Assembly: GCF_004761865.1 (NCBI RefSeq)
Contig: NZ_SJDM01000003.1
Span: 62,001 to 126,000, forward strand
Source: Crenalkalicoccus roseus
GTDB taxonomy: Bacteria; Pseudomonadota; Alphaproteobacteria; Acetobacterales; Acetobacteraceae
DNA length: 64,000 nucleotides
Reading direction: 5' to 3'
How positions within the stretch are numbered: the stretch's first letter is position 1; each line of letters opens with the position of its first letter. The notes below the pieces were generated by a model. That model saw nothing but the letters and a program-made list of their open reading frames with translations. It ran no database searches and was not told the DNA's origin. The translations under genes were made by a program, and so were the position numbers. Shown piece after piece: positions 35,931-48,022 of the stretch.

Positions 35931-36609
35931 AGTGATCAAGAGCGCGGCCGAAGCAGGCGCGGTCGCACCGGCCGCTCATGCCGAGCGGCTGCGGATACTG
36001 GGTGAGGCCGCCCGTGAGGCGCTCCTCGAAGGAAGCGTGGAGGAGGTGCGGCTTGAGCGCGGCGGGCACGAGCTGGTTCTGCGCGTGCGCAGGGAGCATC
36101 TGCTGCAGACCATGGCGCTGCTGCGCGACGATCCTCGCTTCGCCTTCGAGCAGCTGATGGACCTCTGCGGCGTGGACTGGCCCGAGCGCGCCGAGCGGTT
36201 CGAAGTGGTGTACAACCTGCTGAGCCTGTCGCTGAACCAGCGGATCCGGGTGACGGTGCGGACCGATGCGGCGACGCCCGTGCCTTCCGTTGCCGCGCTT
36301 TGGCCCTGCGCCACCTGGTATGAACGCGAGGCCTGGGACATGTATGGCATTGTGTTCGAGGGGCAGACCGATTTGCGCCGCCTTCTCACCGACTATGGCT
36401 TCGAGGGGCACCCGCTGCGCAAGGATTTCCCGCTCACCGGCTATGTCGAGGTGCGCTACGACGAGGAGCGCAAGCAGGTGGTCTATCAGCCGGTGTCGCT
36501 GACGCAGGACTTCCGCAATTTCGACTTCCTCTCCCCCTGGGAAGGCATGACGACCCTGCCGGGGGACGAGAAGGTGCACCTGAACCGCATCGAGGGACCC
36601 GAGCCGTGA
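35923..36609 (+). CDS. nuoC: NADH-quinone oxidoreductase subunit C
   Basis: A 228-residue peripheral-arm subunit that packs against NuoD. The C-terminal half has the family signature [22 protein letters not shown] and [20 protein letters not shown]. The start is GTG 35923, overlapping the nuoB stop by eight bases, with GGGGA upstream; GTG 35932 is an alternative. nuoC and nuoD are separate genes here, unlike the fused nuoCD of E. coli. Confidence 0.93.
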   Translation: MAEVIKSAAEAGAVAPAAHAERLRILGEAAREALLEGSVEEVRLERGGHELVLRVRREHLLQTMALLRDDPRFAFEQLMDLCGVDWPERAERFEVVYNLLSLSLNQRIRVTVRTDAATPVPSVAALWPCATWYEREAWDMYGIVFEGQTDLRRLLTDYGFEGHPLRKDFPLTGYVEVRYDEERKQVVYQPVSLTQDFRNFDFLSPWEGMTTLPGDEKVHLNRIEGPEP

Positions 36610-37883
36610 GCGGCAGTTCGCACATGGCGTCCGAGGCAGGGCCGATGGCCGCAACCGCGGATCCCGCCGCTCTCGCTTCCGCCACCGAGGTTTCCACGAC
36701 CCGGACGGTGGAGGTGGACAGCCACACCATCAATTTCGGCCCTCAGCATCCGGCGGCGCACGGGGTGCTGCGCCTGATCCTGGAAATGAAGGGCGAAGTG
36801 GTGGAGCGTGCCGATCCGCATATCGGCCTGCTGCACCGCGGCACCGAGAAGCTGATGGAATACAAGACGTACCTACAGGCCATGCCTTACATGGACCGCC
36901 TGGACTACGTCTCGCCCATGTGTATGGAGCACAGCTTCGTGCTGGCGGTGGAGCGGCTGCTCGGCATCGAGCAGGACATCCCCGAGCGGGCGCGGGTCAT
37001 CCGCACCATGTTCGCGGAGCTGACCCGCATCCTGAACCACCTGCTGAACGTCACCACCTTCGCTCTCGATTGCGGAGCTATCACCCCGGCGCTGTGGGGA
37101 TTCGAGCAGCGCGAGCACCTTCTCGAGTTCTACGAGGCCGCGGGCGGCAGCCACTATCATGTCAACTACTTCCGCGCCGGTGGTGTGGCGCGCGACATCC
37201 CGCCCGCCCTTGAAGAGCGAATTGCGGTCTGGACGCGGCAGTTCCCGCGCTTCCTCGACGATCTTGAGGGGCTGCTGACGGAGAACCGCATCTTCAAGCA
37301 GCGCACCGTGGACATCGGGGTGATGAGCGCGGAGCAGGCGATCGCCTGGGGCTTTTCCGGGCCGTGCCTGCGCGCCTCCGGCCTGCCATGGGATCTGCGC
37401 AAGGCGCAGCCGTACGAGATCTACGCCGAACTCGACTTCGACATTCCGGTTGGCCGGCATGGCGACTGCTATGACCGCTTCCTTGTACGCATGCAGGAGA
37501 TGCGGCAGAGTCTCCGGATCGTCGAGCAGTGCCTGAACCGCCTCAAGCCGGGGCCGGTGAAGATTGCGGACAACAAGATCGTGCCGCCGCCTCGGGCGGA
37601 GATGAAGCGCTCGATGGAGGCGCTGATCCATCACTTCAAGCTCTACACCGAAGGCTATCACGTGCCTGCCGGCGCGACCTATACGGTGACGGAGGCACCG
37701 AAAGGCGAGTTCGGCGTCTACCTGGTGGCGGATGGCACCAACCGTCCCTACCGCTGCAAGATCCGGGCGCCCGGCTATGCGCATCTGCAGGCCATGGACG
37801 TACTCTCGAAGGGGCACATGCTGGCCGATGCGGTGGCGATCATAGGCAGCCTTGACATCGTGTTCGGGGAGATTGACCGGTGA
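36606..37883 (+). CDS. nuoD: NADH-quinone oxidoreductase subunit D
   Basis: A 425-residue subunit that lines the quinone pocket together with Nuo[16 protein letters not shown], the quinone-contacting [13 protein letters not shown] and the YMDRLDYVS stretch are present, and the protein ends FGEIDR as usual. It starts with GTG overlapping the nuoC stop by four bases. The first 35 residues are Ala/Ser/Thr-rich and extend beyond the conserved region; ATG 36624 or 36645 could be used instead. Confidence 0.95.
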   Translation: MSGSSHMASEAGPMAATADPAALASATEVSTTRTVEVDSHTINFGPQHPAAHGVLRLILEMKGEVVERADPHIGLLHRGTEKLMEYKTYLQAMPYMDRLDYVSPMCMEHSFVLAVERLLGIEQDIPERARVIRTMFAELTRILNHLLNVTTFALDCGAITPALWGFEQREHLLEFYEAAGGSHYHVNYFRAGGVARDIPPALEERIAVWTRQFPRFLDDLEGLLTENRIFKQRTVDIGVMSAEQAIAWGFSGPCLRASGLPWDLRKAQPYEIYAELDFDIPVGRHGDCYDRFLVRMQEMRQSLRIVEQCLNRLKPGPVKIADNKIVPPPRAEMKRSMEALIHHFKLYTEGYHVPAGATYTVTEAPKGEFGVYLVADGTNRPYRCKIRAPGYAHLQAMDVLSKGHMLADAVAIIGSLDIVFGEIDR

Positions 37884-38563
37884 GCGGCGCTGAGGGTCAG
37901 GGAGGGCCTGAGATTGGCGGCGGCTGGGGCGCTTCCCACGCCGCGGATTCCGAGCATCCGGAGCAGCCGGCGCATTTCCACTTCGACGCCGAGAGCGAGG
38001 TGCAGATCGAGAAGATCATCCGCCGCTATCCGCCGGGCAAGCAGGCCAGCGCGGTGATCCCGCTGCTCTACATCGCGCAGCGGCAGATGAAGCGGCAGAC
38101 CGGAAGCGCCTGGGTGCCACGGGTGGCGATGGATGTGGTCGCCGCCCGGCTCGGGATGGCGCCGATCCGCGTCTATGAGGTTGCGACCTTCTACTTCATG
38201 TTCAACACCCGCCCGATCGGAAAGCATCACCTGCAGGTCTGCGGCACCACGCCCTGCTGGCTGCGGGGATCGGACGAGGTGTTGCGCGCCTGCAAGGATG
38301 CCGGTGGGCTGAAGGGTTATGGCGACACCAGCGCCGACGGCCTCTTCACCTTGACCGAAGTGGAATGCCTCGGCGGCTGCGTGAACGCGCCTGTGCTGCA
38401 GGTGGATGACGACTACTATGAGGACCTGGATTACGAGAGCACGGTGCGCCTGATCGAGGCGCTGAAGCGCGGCGAGCGGCCGAGGCCGGGCAGTGTCATC
38501 GGGCGGCAGGCCAGCGCGCCGGCGGGCGAGCGCACGACGCTGCTCGACGTGCCGGGGGAATAG
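37880..38563 (+). CDS. nuoE: NADH-quinone oxidoreductase subunit E
   Basis: A 227-residue thioredoxin-fold subunit with the [2Fe-2S] cluster N1a. Ligands lie in [11 protein letters not shown] and [12 protein letters not shown] long hydrophilic N-terminus (about 30 residues) and a Pro/Arg/Ala-rich C-terminal tail of about 35 residues flank the core. The GTG start overlaps the nuoD stop by four bases. Confidence 0.95.
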   Translation: MSGAEGQGGPEIGGGWGASHAADSEHPEQPAHFHFDAESEVQIEKIIRRYPPGKQASAVIPLLYIAQRQMKRQTGSAWVPRVAMDVVAARLGMAPIRVYEVATFYFMFNTRPIGKHHLQVCGTTPCWLRGSDEVLRACKDAGGLKGYGDTSADGLFTLTEVECLGGCVNAPVLQVDDDYYEDLDYESTVRLIEALKRGERPRPGSVIGRQASAPAGERTTLLDVPGE

Positions 38564-38567
38564 GGTC

Positions 38568-39881
38568 ATGGCGCTTTCCGACAAGGACCGCATCTTCACC
38601 AACCTCTACGGCCTGCAGGACTGGCGCCTGCCGGCGGCGCGCCGGCGCGGCAACTGGGACGGTACGGCGGCGCTGATCGCCAAGGGGCGCGACTGGATCA
38701 TCGAGGAGGTAAAGAATTCCGGGCTGCGCGGCCGTGGAGGCGCTGGCTTCCCGACCGGCATGAAGTGGTCCTTCATGCCGAAGCAGTCGGACGGGCGGCC
38801 GCACTACCTGGTGGTGAATGCCGACGAGTCCGAACCTGGCACCTGCAAGGATCGCGACATCATCCGCCACGATCCGCATACGCTGATCGAGGGCTGCCTT
38901 CTGGCCGGCGTAGCGATGGGCGCGCATGCCGGCTACATCTACATTCGCGGCGAGTATTACAATGAGAGCCTGGTCCTGGAGGCGGCGATCGCCGAAGCCT
39001 ATGAAGCCGGGCTGATCGGCCCCAACGCCTGTGGCAGCGGCTGGGATTTCGACCTCTACGTGCATCGTGGCGCTGGCGCCTACATATGTGGCGAGGAGAC
39101 GGCGCTGATCGAGAGCCTGGAGGGCAAGAAGGGCATGCCGCGCCTGAAGCCGCCCTTCCCGGCAGCCGTTGGGCTCTATGGCGCGCCGACCACGGTGAAC
39201 AACGTCGAGACCATCGCCGTGGTGCCGGAAATCCTGCGCCGCGGGGCCGCTTGGTTCGCCTCCTTCGGCCGGCCGAAGAATTCCGGCACCAAGATCTTCT
39301 GCATCCAGGGACACGTGAACAGGCCCTGCAATGTGGAAGAGGAAATGTCCATTCCGCTGCGCGAGCTGATCGAACGCCATGCGGGTGGGGTACGCGGCGG
39401 CTGGGACAATCTGCTGGCGGTGATCCCGGGCGGTTCCTCGACGCCGCTGATCCCAAAAGAGATCTGCGACACCGTCCTGATGGACTTCGACGCCTTGCGC
39501 GAGGTGAAGAGCGGCCTCGGCACGGCGGGGGTGATTGTCATGGACAAGTCCACCGACCTGATCAAGGCGATCGCCCGCCTGTCGCAGTTCTACAAGCATG
39601 AAAGCTGCGGCCAGTGCACCCCTTGCCGCGAGGGCATGGGCTGGGTGAAGCGCATGATGGACCGCATGGTGGAAGGGCGGGCCGAACTTGCAGAGATCGA
39701 TGTGCTTGAGGATGTGACGCGCCGCATCGAAGGACATACCATCTGCGCGCTTGCCGATGGTGGTGTGTGGCCGGTGCAGGGGCTGATCCGCCACTTCCGC
39801 CCGATGATGGAAGAACGCATTGCGGCCTACAAGGCGAGACGCGGCTCTCCGCAGCCGACACTGCCTATGGCCGCGGAGTAG
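38568..39881 (+). CDS. nuoF: NADH-quinone oxidoreductase subunit F
   Basis: A 437-residue NADH-binding subunit that holds FMN and the [4Fe-4S] cluster N3. [18 protein letters not shown] is the NADH site, [12 protein letters not shown] the FMN site, and [12 protein letters not shown] supplies three of the cluster Cys ligands, with the fourth in [13 protein letters not shown] 38568 follows the nuoE stop by four bases, behind GGGGGAATAGGG. Confidence 0.97.
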   Translation: MALSDKDRIFTNLYGLQDWRLPAARRRGNWDGTAALIAKGRDWIIEEVKNSGLRGRGGAGFPTGMKWSFMPKQSDGRPHYLVVNADESEPGTCKDRDIIRHDPHTLIEGCLLAGVAMGAHAGYIYIRGEYYNESLVLEAAIAEAYEAGLIGPNACGSGWDFDLYVHRGAGAYICGEETALIESLEGKKGMPRLKPPFPAAVGLYGAPTTVNNVETIAVVPEILRRGAAWFASFGRPKNSGTKIFCIQGHVNRPCNVEEEMSIPLRELIERHAGGVRGGWDNLLAVIPGGSSTPLIPKEICDTVLMDFDALREVKSGLGTAGVIVMDKSTDLIKAIARLSQFYKHESCGQCTPCREGMGWVKRMMDRMVEGRAELAEIDVLEDVTRRIEGHTICALADGGVWPVQGLIRHFRPMMEERIAAYKARRGSPQPTLPMAAE

Positions 39882-39887
39882 CGCGCG

Positions 39888-41933
39888 ATGGTGAAAGTCA
39901 CGGTTGACGGGATCGAGGTGGAGGTGCCGAACGGCGCCTCCGTGCTGCAGGCCTGCGAGGCGGCAGGAAAGGAGATCCCGCGCTTCTGCTACCACGAGCG
40001 TCTCTCTGTTGCCGGAAACTGCCGCATGTGCCTGGTGGAGGTGGAGAGGGCACCAAAACCCGTCGCCTCCTGCGCCTATCCCGTGGCGGACGGCATGAAG
40101 GTCTTTACTGACAGCCCGATGGTGCGCAATGCCCGTCGCGGCGTCATGGAGTTCCTGCTGATCAACCACCCTCTCGACTGCCCGATCTGCGACCAGGGCG
40201 GCGAGTGCGATCTGCAAGACCAAGCCTTCGCCTATGGCATGGATCACTCCCGTTTCCGGGAAGCCAAGCGGGTGGTCAAGGACAAGTATGTCGGGCCGCT
40301 GATCAAGACGATCATGACGCGCTGCATTCACTGCACGCGCTGCATCCGCTTCATCACCGAAGTTGCGGGAGTGCCCGAGCTTGGTGCCACCGGCCGTGGC
40401 GAGGCCATGGAGGTCGGCACCTATGTCGAAAAGGCGATCACCTCCGAGCTGTCCGGCAACCTGATTGACATCTGCCCGGTTGGGGCGCTGACCAGCCGGC
40501 CCTATGCCTTCATTGCGCGTCCCTGGGAGCTGCGTAAGACCGACAGCATTGATGTGCTGGATGCGGTGGGCGCCAATATCCGTGTGGACACGCGTGCGGG
40601 TGAAGTGCTGCGCATCCTCCCGCGCATCAATGACGAGGTGAATGAGGAATGGCTCGCCGACCGTGGCCGCTTCGCATTCGATGGGCTGAAGCGCCGTCGG
40701 CTCGACCGGCCCTGGGTTCGCCGTGACGGGCGTCTGGTACCAGCGACGTGGAGTGAGGCGTTCACCGCCATCGCCGCCCGGCTGAAGGGCATGTCGGGCG
40801 ACCGGATCGCCGCCGTCGTCGGCGACCTGATGGACGCCGAGGCGATCGTGGCGCTGAAGGATCTGATGGCGGCGCTCGGCAGCGTCAATCTGGAGTGCCG
40901 GGTGGATGGTGCCGCGATTGATGCCTCCCGCCGCGACTTCTACACCTTCAACACCACTATTCCCGGCATAGAGGAAGCGGATGCGCTGCTGATCATCGGC
41001 AGCAATCCCCGCCAGGAGGCTCCGGTTCTGAACGCGCGCATACGCAAGCGCATGATAGCGGGACGCTTCCCGATCGGCTTCGTCGGGCCGCGTGGCCTTG
41101 ACCTCACCTATCCGCATGATTGGCTGGGGGAGGGCGGGGCGACCCTGCGTGCACTCGCCGGAGGTGGCCACCGCTTCAACGAGATGCTGCGCAAGGCGGA
41201 GCGACCAATGCTCATCCTCGGCCGTGGAGCGCTGCGTCGTCCGGATGGCGCCGCGGTCCTGGCGGCCGCTTGGCAGGTGGCTGCAGAGAACAACATGCTC
41301 CGTCCAGATTGGCATGGCTTCAACCTGCTGCATCTGTTCGGCGGGCAGGTTGCTCCTCTCGATCTTGGTTTTGTGCCGCCGCCAAGCGGGCTTCATCCGC
41401 AGATCGAGGCGCTGTGGCTGCTCGGCGCCGATGGAATCGAGCTTGAGCAGATCCCTGAAGGCACTTTTGTCATCTATCAGGGTCATCATGGCGAGGCCGC
41501 AGCAGCGCGAGCCGACGTTATACTGCCTGGCGCTGCCTATACGGAAAAGGATGCGACCTGGGTAAACACCGAAGGGCGCGTGCAGCATGGCAGGCTTGCC
41601 GTCCATCCTCCCGGAGAGGCGCGCGAGGATTGGAAGATCATTCGTGCTATGAGCGAGGTGCTTGGTCGGCGCCTGCCTTACGACAATCTGGTCAGCGTGC
41701 GAGCGCGGCTTGTGGAGATCAATCCGGCCTTTAGTGTGGCAGGTGGCCTCGAACGGCACGGCTGCGAAGACAGGCGTGGGCCTGCGGGCGATCTGTCGGC
41801 GCTCTCCGATGCACCTTTCGTGATGCCGATCAGCAATTACTGGCAGGCTGACGTGATCAGCCGTGCTTCCGATGTCATGGCGGAATGCGCGCGCACTTAC
41901 ATATCGCCGGCAACGCCGATGGCTGCGGAGTAG
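39888..41933 (+). CDS. nuoG: NADH-quinone oxidoreductase subunit G
   Basis: A 681-residue iron-sulfur subunit. The N-terminal ferredoxin domain binds N1b ([15 protein letters not shown]), followed by the His-Cys3 cluster N5 region ([19 protein letters not shown]), the N4 ligands ([12 protein letters not shown] and DICPVGAL) and a molybdopterin-oxidoreductase-like C-terminal domain without cofactor. The N7-cluster Cys motif of E. coli-type NuoG is not evident, fitting the mitochondrial-like alphaproteobacterial form. It starts six bases after nuoF. Confidence 0.96.
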   Translation: MVKVTVDGIEVEVPNGASVLQACEAAGKEIPRFCYHERLSVAGNCRMCLVEVERAPKPVASCAYPVADGMKVFTDSPMVRNARRGVMEFLLINHPLDCPICDQGGECDLQDQAFAYGMDHSRFREAKRVVKDKYVGPLIKTIMTRCIHCTRCIRFITEVAGVPELGATGRGEAMEVGTYVEKAITSELSGNLIDICPVGALTSRPYAFIARPWELRKTDSIDVLDAVGANIRVDTRAGEVLRILPRINDEVNEEWLADRGRFAFDGLKRRRLDRPWVRRDGRLVPATWSEAFTAIAARLKGMSGDRIAAVVGDLMDAEAIVALKDLMAALGSVNLECRVDGAAIDASRRDFYTFNTTIPGIEEADALLIIGSNPRQEAPVLNARIRKRMIAGRFPIGFVGPRGLDLTYPHDWLGEGGATLRALAGGGHRFNEMLRKAERPMLILGRGALRRPDGAAVLAAAWQVAAENNMLRPDWHGFNLLHLFGGQVAPLDLGFVPPPSGLHPQIEALWLLGADGIELEQIPEGTFVIYQGHHGEAAAARADVILPGAAYTEKDATWVNTEGRVQHGRLAVHPPGEAREDWKIIRAMSEVLGRRLPYDNLVSVRARLVEINPAFSVAGGLERHGCEDRRGPAGDLSALSDAPFVMPISNYWQADVISRASDVMAECARTYISPATPMAAE

Positions 41934-41938
41934 GGAGC

Positions 41939-42949
41939 ATGGACGGATTCCTGGCATCGCCGGCCGGCGTGCTGGTGATTACGGTGGCACAAACCCTAGC
42001 CCTTCTGGTGCCGGTGCTGATAGCAGTTGCCTATCTCACCTGGGCGGAGCGCAAGGTGCTGGCGGCGATACAGCTCCGCAAGGGTCCGAACGTGGTCGGT
42101 CCCTTTGGTCTGCTGCAGCCCTTCGCGGACGCCATAAAGATGCTGATGAAGGAGACGGTGATCCCCTCGGGGGCGAACCGGCTGCTCTTCATCATGGCGC
42201 CAATGCTCACCTTCCTTTTGGCGATGGTGGCCTGGGCGGTCATTCCCGTTCAGGATGGGTGGGCGATAGCTGACATCAATGTCGGCATCCTCTATCTGTT
42301 TGCAATCAGCTCGCTCGGCGTCTACGGCATCATCATTGCTGGTTGGGCATCCAACTCCAAATACGCGTTTCTTGGCGCGCTGCGCAGTGCGGCGCAGATG
42401 GTGAGCTACGAAGTCTCCATCGGCTTCGTCATCGTGACCGTCCTGCTTTGCGTCGGCTCACTGAACCTGACGCAGATCGTCCGAGCACAGGAAAGCGTCT
42501 GGTTCTTCATCCCGCTTTTCCCGATGTTCGTGATCTTCTTCATCAGCGCGCTCGCCGAGACCAACCGCGCTCCCTTCGACCTGCCGGAAGGCGAGAGTGA
42601 GCTGGTGGCAGGTTTCTTTGTGGAATATAGCAGCATGTCCTTCGCCCTGTTTTTCCTGGGCGAATACGCGAACATGATCCTGATGTCGGCGCTGGCAACC
42701 ATCCTGTTCCTTGGTGGCTGGTTGCCGCCCATCAACGCCGAGCCATTCACCTGGATTCCCGGCTTCGTATGGTTTGCACTCAAAGTCGCGCTTTGTCTGT
42801 TCGTCTTCATTTGGGCGCGCGCGACCTTTCCACGTTACCGCTACGATCAGCTCATGCGGCTGGGATGGAAGGTGTTTCTGCCCTTCAGCCTGTTCTGGCT
42901 CGTGCTGACGGCCGGTGTCCTCAAGCTGACGGGGTGGTTGCCGGCATGA
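41939..42949 (+). CDS. nuoH: NADH-quinone oxidoreductase subunit H
   Basis: A 336-residue, eight-helix membrane subunit that closes the quinone chamber. [28 protein letters not shown] and the acidic loop [26 protein letters not shown] (given here only as landmarks near residues 25 and 205) are the two family signatures. ATG 41939 lies five bases after the nuoG stop. It is followed by a 43-base gap with a tiny overlapping frame before nuoI. Confidence 0.96.
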   Translation: MDGFLASPAGVLVITVAQTLALLVPVLIAVAYLTWAERKVLAAIQLRKGPNVVGPFGLLQPFADAIKMLMKETVIPSGANRLLFIMAPMLTFLLAMVAWAVIPVQDGWAIADINVGILYLFAISSLGVYGIIIAGWASNSKYAFLGALRSAAQMVSYEVSIGFVIVTVLLCVGSLNLTQIVRAQESVWFFIPLFPMFVIFFISALAETNRAPFDLPEGESELVAGFFVEYSSMSFALFFLGEYANMILMSALATILFLGGWLPPINAEPFTWIPGFVWFALKVALCLFVFIWARATFPRYRYDQLMRLGWKVFLPFSLFWLVLTAGVLKLTGWLPA

Positions 42950-43005
42950 AGCCTCTGCTGAAAAGCGCTCCAATCACCAAGGAAATGCGGCTATGGCTAG
43001 TCTAG
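42946..43005 (+). other. Tiny 19-codon frame bridging nuoH and nuoI
   Basis: ATG 42946 overlaps the nuoH stop codon (ATGA) and the frame runs for 19 codons ([19 protein letters not shown]), ending 13 bases inside nuoI. It may act only as a coupling cistron that carries ribosomes from nuoH to nuoI, since such leaders share the stop/start geometry of true coupled genes. It could equally be chance. Confidence 0.25.
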
Positions 43006-43481
43006 ACCGCGTCGCACGCAGCCTGCTGCTATCAGAAATTGTCTCAGGGCTGGCGTTGACATTGCGCTACTTCTTCAAGCCCAAGGCAACGATCAACTAT
43101 CCCTACGAGAAGGGACCGCTGTCGCCGCGCTTCAAGGGCGAACATGCGCTGCGTCGCTATCCCAATGGCGAGGAGCGCTGCATTGCCTGCAAACTGTGCG
43201 AGGCTATCTGTCCTGCGCAGGCGATCACCATCGAGGCCGAACCTCGCGAGGACGGATCGCGGCGCACCACGCGCTACGACATCGACATGGTCAAATGCAT
43301 CTATTGCGGCATGTGTGAGGAGGCATGCCCTGTAGATGCCATCGTCGAGGGGCCAAACTTCGAATTCGCGACCGAGACCAGAGAAGAGCTGCTTTACGAC
43401 AAGCAGCGGCTGCTCGCCAACGGCGATCGATGGGAACCTGAGATTGCCAAGCGCCTCGAACTTGATGCCCCCTACCGGTAG
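42993..43481 (+). CDS. nuoI: NADH-quinone oxidoreductase subunit I
   Basis: A 162-residue ferredoxin-like subunit with two [4Fe-4S] clusters (N6a, N6b). The two Cys motifs are [12 protein letters not shown] and [12 protein letters not shown], each a CxxCxxCxxxCP array. The N-terminal amphipathic helix ([21 protein letters not shown]) anchors it to the membrane arm. An intrinsic terminator begins nine bases after its stop codon. Confidence 0.97.
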   Translation: MASLDRVARSLLLSEIVSGLALTLRYFFKPKATINYPYEKGPLSPRFKGEHALRRYPNGEERCIACKLCEAICPAQAITIEAEPREDGSRRTTRYDIDMVKCIYCGMCEEACPVDAIVEGPNFEFATETREELLYDKQRLLANGDRWEPEIAKRLELDAPYR

Positions 43482-43489
43482 CCACGCTT

Positions 43490-43517
43490 AGGGCCGCACT
43501 GACGCGGCCCTTGTTTT
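43490..43517 (+). terminator. Intrinsic terminator inside the nuo operon, between nuoI and nuoJ
   Basis: GGGCCGC (43491-43497) pairs perfectly with GCGGCCC (43504-43510) around a six-base loop, with a further A-T pair, and TTGTTTT follows at 43511-43517. nuoJ begins 64 bases later. It should reduce transcription of nuoJ-N relative to nuoA-I or imply a second promoter. Confidence 0.65.
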
Positions 43518-43580
43518 CCTGCCCCCTCGGGGATTGCCATCGGACGACATCATGACGCCACTTGGTCCAGGAGGCCTGCG

Positions 43581-44276
43581 ATGATCGCTGCGGCGGCCTT
43601 CTACCTCTTCGCAGCCATCCTGATCGCCTCCGCGGTCATGGTGGTGACGGCACGCAACCCCGTGCATAGCGTTCTCTTCCTGATCCTTGCCTTCTTCAAC
43701 GCGGCTGCCCTGTTCCTGATAGCAGGTGCCGAGTTCCTGGCGATGATCCTGGTGATCGTCTATGTCGGCGCGGTCGCAGTCCTGTTCCTTTTCGTGGTCA
43801 TGATGCTGGACATCGACTTCGCCCGACTGCGCGAGGGTTTTCAGCGCTACGCGCCGATCGGTGCGATCGTCGGTGGCATCCTGTTCCTGGAGCTTGTCCT
43901 GGTGCTTGGTGCCTGGACCTTCGCGGACCAGGCGGAAGCGTTGCGCATTGCGCCCACGCCACCGAGCCCGGTCACCAATACCGAGGCGTTGGGCCTCCTC
44001 CTCTATACGGACTACATCTATCTCTTCCAGGCGGCGGGGCTGATACTTCTGGTTGCCATGATCGGGGCCATCGTCCTGACGCTCCGCGGCCGACCCGCCA
44101 TGCGGAGGCAAAACATCGCTGTTCAGATCGCGCGCAGCGGCTCGGTTGCCGCAGAAAAGGTGCCGGTTGGTGCGGGCATTCGGGAACTCGGCATCCGCCG
44201 GCCTCCGCCACCGGAAGAGACGCGCCGTCTAGCGGAACCCGCCCATGGAGAGGCGGATCACGGGGAGCGGCACTGA
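43581..44276 (+). CDS. nuoJ: NADH-quinone oxidoreductase subunit J
   Basis: A 231-residue membrane subunit with five helices. [19 protein letters not shown] and the [23 protein letters not shown] helix (the pi-bulge TM3 of NuoJ) are diagnostic. A hydrophilic C-terminal tail of about 60 residues (from RPAMRRQN) is longer than in E. coli and typical of Alphaproteobacteria. It follows the internal terminator and is one base from nuoK. Confidence 0.95.
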   Translation: MIAAAAFYLFAAILIASAVMVVTARNPVHSVLFLILAFFNAAALFLIAGAEFLAMILVIVYVGAVAVLFLFVVMMLDIDFARLREGFQRYAPIGAIVGGILFLELVLVLGAWTFADQAEALRIAPTPPSPVTNTEALGLLLYTDYIYLFQAAGLILLVAMIGAIVLTLRGRPAMRRQNIAVQIARSGSVAAEKVPVGAGIRELGIRRPPPPEETRRLAEPAHGEADHGERH

Positions 44277-44277
44277 G

Positions 44278-44586
44278 ATGGTCATCGGTCTTGCGCATTA
44301 TCTCATCGTTGCCGCCATTCTGCTGGTTCTCGGCATCTTCGGCATCTTCCTGAACCGGAAGAATGTGATAGTGATCCTGATGTCGATCGAGCTGATCCTC
44401 CTCTCGGTGAACCTCAACCTGGTGGCCTTTTCCGCCTGGCTGAACGATCTGGCAGGCCAAGTTTTCGCCATGTTCGTTCTCACCGTCGCAGCTGCCGAGG
44501 CTGCGATTGGCCTTGCCATCGTTGTCATCTACTTCCGCAACCGTGGAAGCATCGAGGTCGAGGGCATCTCGACCCTGAGAGGCTAG
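44278..44586 (+). CDS. nuoK: NADH-quinone oxidoreductase subunit K
   Basis: A 102-residue, three-helix subunit related to MrpC. Membrane glutamates for proton transfer lie in [17 protein letters not shown] and [18 protein letters not shown] 44278 is chosen because GGGGAGCGG is just upstream and the product then has the standard length. One base separates it from the nuoJ stop codon. Confidence 0.96.
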   Translation: MVIGLAHYLIVAAILLVLGIFGIFLNRKNVIVILMSIELILLSVNLNLVAFSAWLNDLAGQVFAMFVLTVAAAEAAIGLAIVVIYFRNRGSIEVEGISTLRG

Positions 44587-44590
44587 GGCG

Positions 44591-46507
44591 ATGCTCGTCG
44601 GTGCCGTTTTCTTCCCTTTGTTGGGCGCCGCCATCAGTGGCCTTTTTGGCCGCTGGATCGGAGACCGCGTCGCCCAATGGTCCACCGTCATCTGTATGGT
44701 GCTGGCTGCTGTTTGTGGCATCGGCGCCTTTGCTCAAGTTGCACTCGGCGGTCAGCCTACGACAGTTCCGATTGTCACCTGGATGGAGGTCGGCGGACTC
44801 GAGGCCTCGTGGGCGTTGCGCTACGACACGCTCAGCGCCGTCATGGTGATGATGGTCACCTTCATCTCCACGCTGATCCATCTCTACAGCGTGGGGTACA
44901 TGTCGCACGATGCGACGCCGTACCGCTTCTTTGCCTACCTGTCGCTGTTCACCTTCATGATGCTGATGCTGGTGACGGCAGACAATCTTGCCCAGCTGTT
45001 CTTCGGCTGGGAAGGAGTGGGCCTCGCCAGCTATCTCCTTATCGGCTACTGGTATGAGAAGGAAAGCGCGAATGTCGCCGCGATGAAGGCCTTCATCGTC
45101 AATCGCGTTGGCGACCTGTTCTTCATGCTGGGTGTCGCTCTGACCTTCTTCGTGTTCGGCAGTATTGAATTCTCCATCATCTTTGCCGCGGTGCCGGACA
45201 GGGCGCAGGATATCTTTCTCGGCGTTAATGCCCTGGAGCTGATCGCGGTGCTACTGTTCCTTGGCGCCTGCGGCAAGTCGGCACAGATTGGCCTTCACAC
45301 TTGGCTGCCAGATGCCATGGAAGGCCCAACGCCCGTTTCTGCCCTGATCCACGCGGCCACCATGGTCACGGCTGGCGTCTTCCTGGTCTGCCGGATGTCT
45401 CCGGTGTTCGAGTTCGCACCAACCGCGCTGGCCTTGGTCACCGTGGTGGGTGCGACCACTGCCTTCTTTGCCGCCACCGTGGGCTGCGTGCAGAACGACA
45501 TCAAGCGGGTGATCGCGTATTCCACCTGCTCCCAGCTTGGCTATATGTTTTTCGCAGCCGGCGTTGGAGCCTATCAGGTGGCGATGTTCCACCTGTTCAC
45601 CCACGCCTTCTTCAAGGCTCTGCTGTTCCTTGGTGCCGGCAGCGTGATCCATGCCATGTCCGATGAGCAGGACATCCGGAAGATGGGGGGAATCTGGACC
45701 AAGATCCCAATCACCTATGTGGTGATGTGGATCGGCAGTCTGGCGCTGGCGGGGATCCCCTTCTTTGCCGGCTACTACTCCAAGGATGCAATCCTCGAGG
45801 CCGCATTCGCAGCGCACAGCCCGGTAGGCATGTATGCCTTCATCCTGGGATTGGCCGCCGCGTTCCTGACCGCCTTCTATTCCTGGCGCCTGCTCATTCT
45901 CACCTTCCATGGTGCGCCGCGAGCCGATGCGCATACCATGGAGCATGTGCATGAAAGCCCTTGGGTGATGCTGTTTCCGCTACTGGTCCTGGCAGCGGGC
46001 GCCATCGGGGTGGGGTACCTGTTCTACCCGCTGTTCATCGGTGCCCACGAGCAGGCCTTCTGGCAAGGCAGCGTCTTTACTGGTCCTGACAATCACATCC
46101 TGCACGATATGCACGAAGTGCCGGGCTGGGTGCCGATCGCTCCTGCTGCCATCGGCCTCGCTGGGATCGCGCTGGCCTATGTGATGTACATGATCGCGCC
46201 GGAGCTGCCCGGCCGGCTGGCTTCCCGCTTCCGCGGCCTTTATCTGTTCCTTCTGAACAAGTGGTACTTTGACGAGCTGTATGACGCGCTTTTTGTGCGG
46301 CCTGCGCGCCGGCTGGCGGAAGTGTTCTGGAAGGTGGGCGATGCCCGCATCATCGACGGCATGCCGAACGGTGCCGCCGATCTCGCTGTCCAGGCTTCCC
46401 GGGGCGCCGTGCGGATGCAGACAGGCAGGGTGGCGAATTACGCCTTTGCGATGATCATCGGTCTCGTCATCTTCGTTTCCCTCTTCCTGATCGGTTTCGT
46501 GCGATGA
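44591..46507 (+). CDS. nuoL: NADH-quinone oxidoreductase subunit L
   Basis: A 638-residue antiporter-like subunit, the most distal in the membrane arm, with the long lateral helix near its C-terminus. [20 protein letters not shown] and [25 protein letters not shown] (landmark near residue 235) carry the proton-channel Glu and Lys. It starts four bases after nuoK and overlaps nuoM by four bases (ATGA). Confidence 0.97.
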   Translation: MLVGAVFFPLLGAAISGLFGRWIGDRVAQWSTVICMVLAAVCGIGAFAQVALGGQPTTVPIVTWMEVGGLEASWALRYDTLSAVMVMMVTFISTLIHLYSVGYMSHDATPYRFFAYLSLFTFMMLMLVTADNLAQLFFGWEGVGLASYLLIGYWYEKESANVAAMKAFIVNRVGDLFFMLGVALTFFVFGSIEFSIIFAAVPDRAQDIFLGVNALELIAVLLFLGACGKSAQIGLHTWLPDAMEGPTPVSALIHAATMVTAGVFLVCRMSPVFEFAPTALALVTVVGATTAFFAATVGCVQNDIKRVIAYSTCSQLGYMFFAAGVGAYQVAMFHLFTHAFFKALLFLGAGSVIHAMSDEQDIRKMGGIWTKIPITYVVMWIGSLALAGIPFFAGYYSKDAILEAAFAAHSPVGMYAFILGLAAAFLTAFYSWRLLILTFHGAPRADAHTMEHVHESPWVMLFPLLVLAAGAIGVGYLFYPLFIGAHEQAFWQGSVFTGPDNHILHDMHEVPGWVPIAPAAIGLAGIALAYVMYMIAPELPGRLASRFRGLYLFLLNKWYFDELYDALFVRPARRLAEVFWKVGDARIIDGMPNGAADLAVQASRGAVRMQTGRVANYAFAMIIGLVIFVSLFLIGFVR

Positions 46508-48018
46508 ACGCCGCCGGCTTTCCCCTACTATCGCTGATCACTTTCCTGCCGCTAGCAGGGGCGGCGATCATCATGTTCGTCCGCGGCGACGAACAGGTCG
46601 TGGCACAGAACGCACGATGGACAGCCCTCTGGACCAGCCTGGTCGTCTTCGCGCTGTCGCTGATCCTGTGGTTCCAGTTCGACCGCAGCTCTGCGGAATT
46701 TCAGTTCGAGGAGCGGCTGGAGTGGCTGCCCGAGTTCGGTGTCGGATACCGTATGGGGGTGGACGGCATCTCGGTGCTGTTCGTCCTGCTTTCCACCGCG
46801 CTGACGCCGATCTGCATCCTTGCCTCCTGGGAAGCCATCACGGCGCGGGTGCGCGAGTACATGGTCGCCTTCCTGGTCCTGGAGACCATGATGGTCGGCA
46901 TGTTCTGCGCCCTGGATTTCGTCATCTTCTACATATTCTTCGAGGGCGTCCTGATCCCGATGTTCCTCATCATCGGGGTATGGGGCGGGGCGAGACGGGT
47001 CTACGCCGCCTTCAAGTTCTTCCTCTACACCCTGCTTGGCAGCGTGCTCATGCTGCTGGCGATCCTCTATCTCTGGTACAACGCCGGCACGACTGATATC
47101 CCGGAGCTGTTCAACGTCGAGGTTCCGCGCGCGGCCCAAACCTGGATCTTCCTCGCTTTCCTCGCATCCTTCGCAGTGAAGGTGCCGATGTGGCCGGTAC
47201 ATACCTGGCTGCCGGACGCGCATGTGGAGGCGCCAACCGCGGGCTCGGTCATCCTCGCTGGCGTGCTGCTGAAGATGGGTGCCTATGGGTTCCTCCGCTT
47301 CTCCCTCCCTATGCTTCCGCATGCGAGCGCGGAGTTCGCGCCGCTGATCTTCGTCCTCTCCATTGTCGCCGTGGTCTACACCTCGCTCGTGGCGCTGGCG
47401 CAGGAGGACATGAAGAAGCTCATCGCCTATTCCTCCGTCGCACATATGGGCATCGTTACCCTTGGCATCTTCACCTTCAACATGCAGGGCCTTTCGGGCG
47501 CGTTGTTCACCATGCTGGCGCACGGTGTCGTGTCGGGGGCCCTGTTCCTGTGCGTCGGCGTGCTCTACGACCGGGTGCATTCGCGCGAGATCGCCCGCTA
47601 CGGCGGCTTGGCGATGATCATGCCGGCCTACGCCCTTGTCTTCATGGTGTTCACCATGGCGTCGGTGGCGCTGCCGGGCACCGCGAATTTCGTCGGCGAA
47701 TTCCTGGTCATCCTCGGCGCATGGCGGGTGAATCCGTGGGTTGCCTTCGGGGCGGCTCTCGGCATGATCCTCGGCGCGGCCTATATGCTCTACCTCTACC
47801 GCCGCGTCGCCTTCGGACGGATCACGCGCGATGACCTGCGTCGGCTGCTTGATCTCTCGCCGCGGGAGTATGCGGTGTTCACTCCGCTGATCCTGCTGAC
47901 GCTCTGGATGGGCATATACCCGCAATCCTTCCTTTCCTTCTTCGACGCCAGCGTCGCGGCGCTGGTGGCGCGGCACGAGGCCGCGCTCGGCCTCGCCTCC
48001 CGCATGGCAGGAATGTGA
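46504..48018 (+). CDS. nuoM: NADH-quinone oxidoreductase subunit M
   Basis: A 504-residue antiporter-like proton-pumping subunit with about 14 helices. [17 protein letters not shown] carries the key Glu, [27 protein letters not shown] (landmark near residue 225) the key Lys, and [16 protein letters not shown] is a family signature. Translation is probably coupled to nuoL. Confidence 0.97.
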   Translation: MNAAGFPLLSLITFLPLAGAAIIMFVRGDEQVVAQNARWTALWTSLVVFALSLILWFQFDRSSAEFQFEERLEWLPEFGVGYRMGVDGISVLFVLLSTALTPICILASWEAITARVREYMVAFLVLETMMVGMFCALDFVIFYIFFEGVLIPMFLIIGVWGGARRVYAAFKFFLYTLLGSVLMLLAILYLWYNAGTTDIPELFNVEVPRAAQTWIFLAFLASFAVKVPMWPVHTWLPDAHVEAPTAGSVILAGVLLKMGAYGFLRFSLPMLPHASAEFAPLIFVLSIVAVVYTSLVALAQEDMKKLIAYSSVAHMGIVTLGIFTFNMQGLSGALFTMLAHGVVSGALFLCVGVLYDRVHSREIARYGGLAMIMPAYALVFMVFTMASVALPGTANFVGEFLVILGAWRVNPWVAFGAALGMILGAAYMLYLYRRVAFGRITRDDLRRLLDLSPREYAVFTPLILLTLWMGIYPQSFLSFFDASVAALVARHEAALGLASRMAGM

Positions 48019-48022
48019 CACC

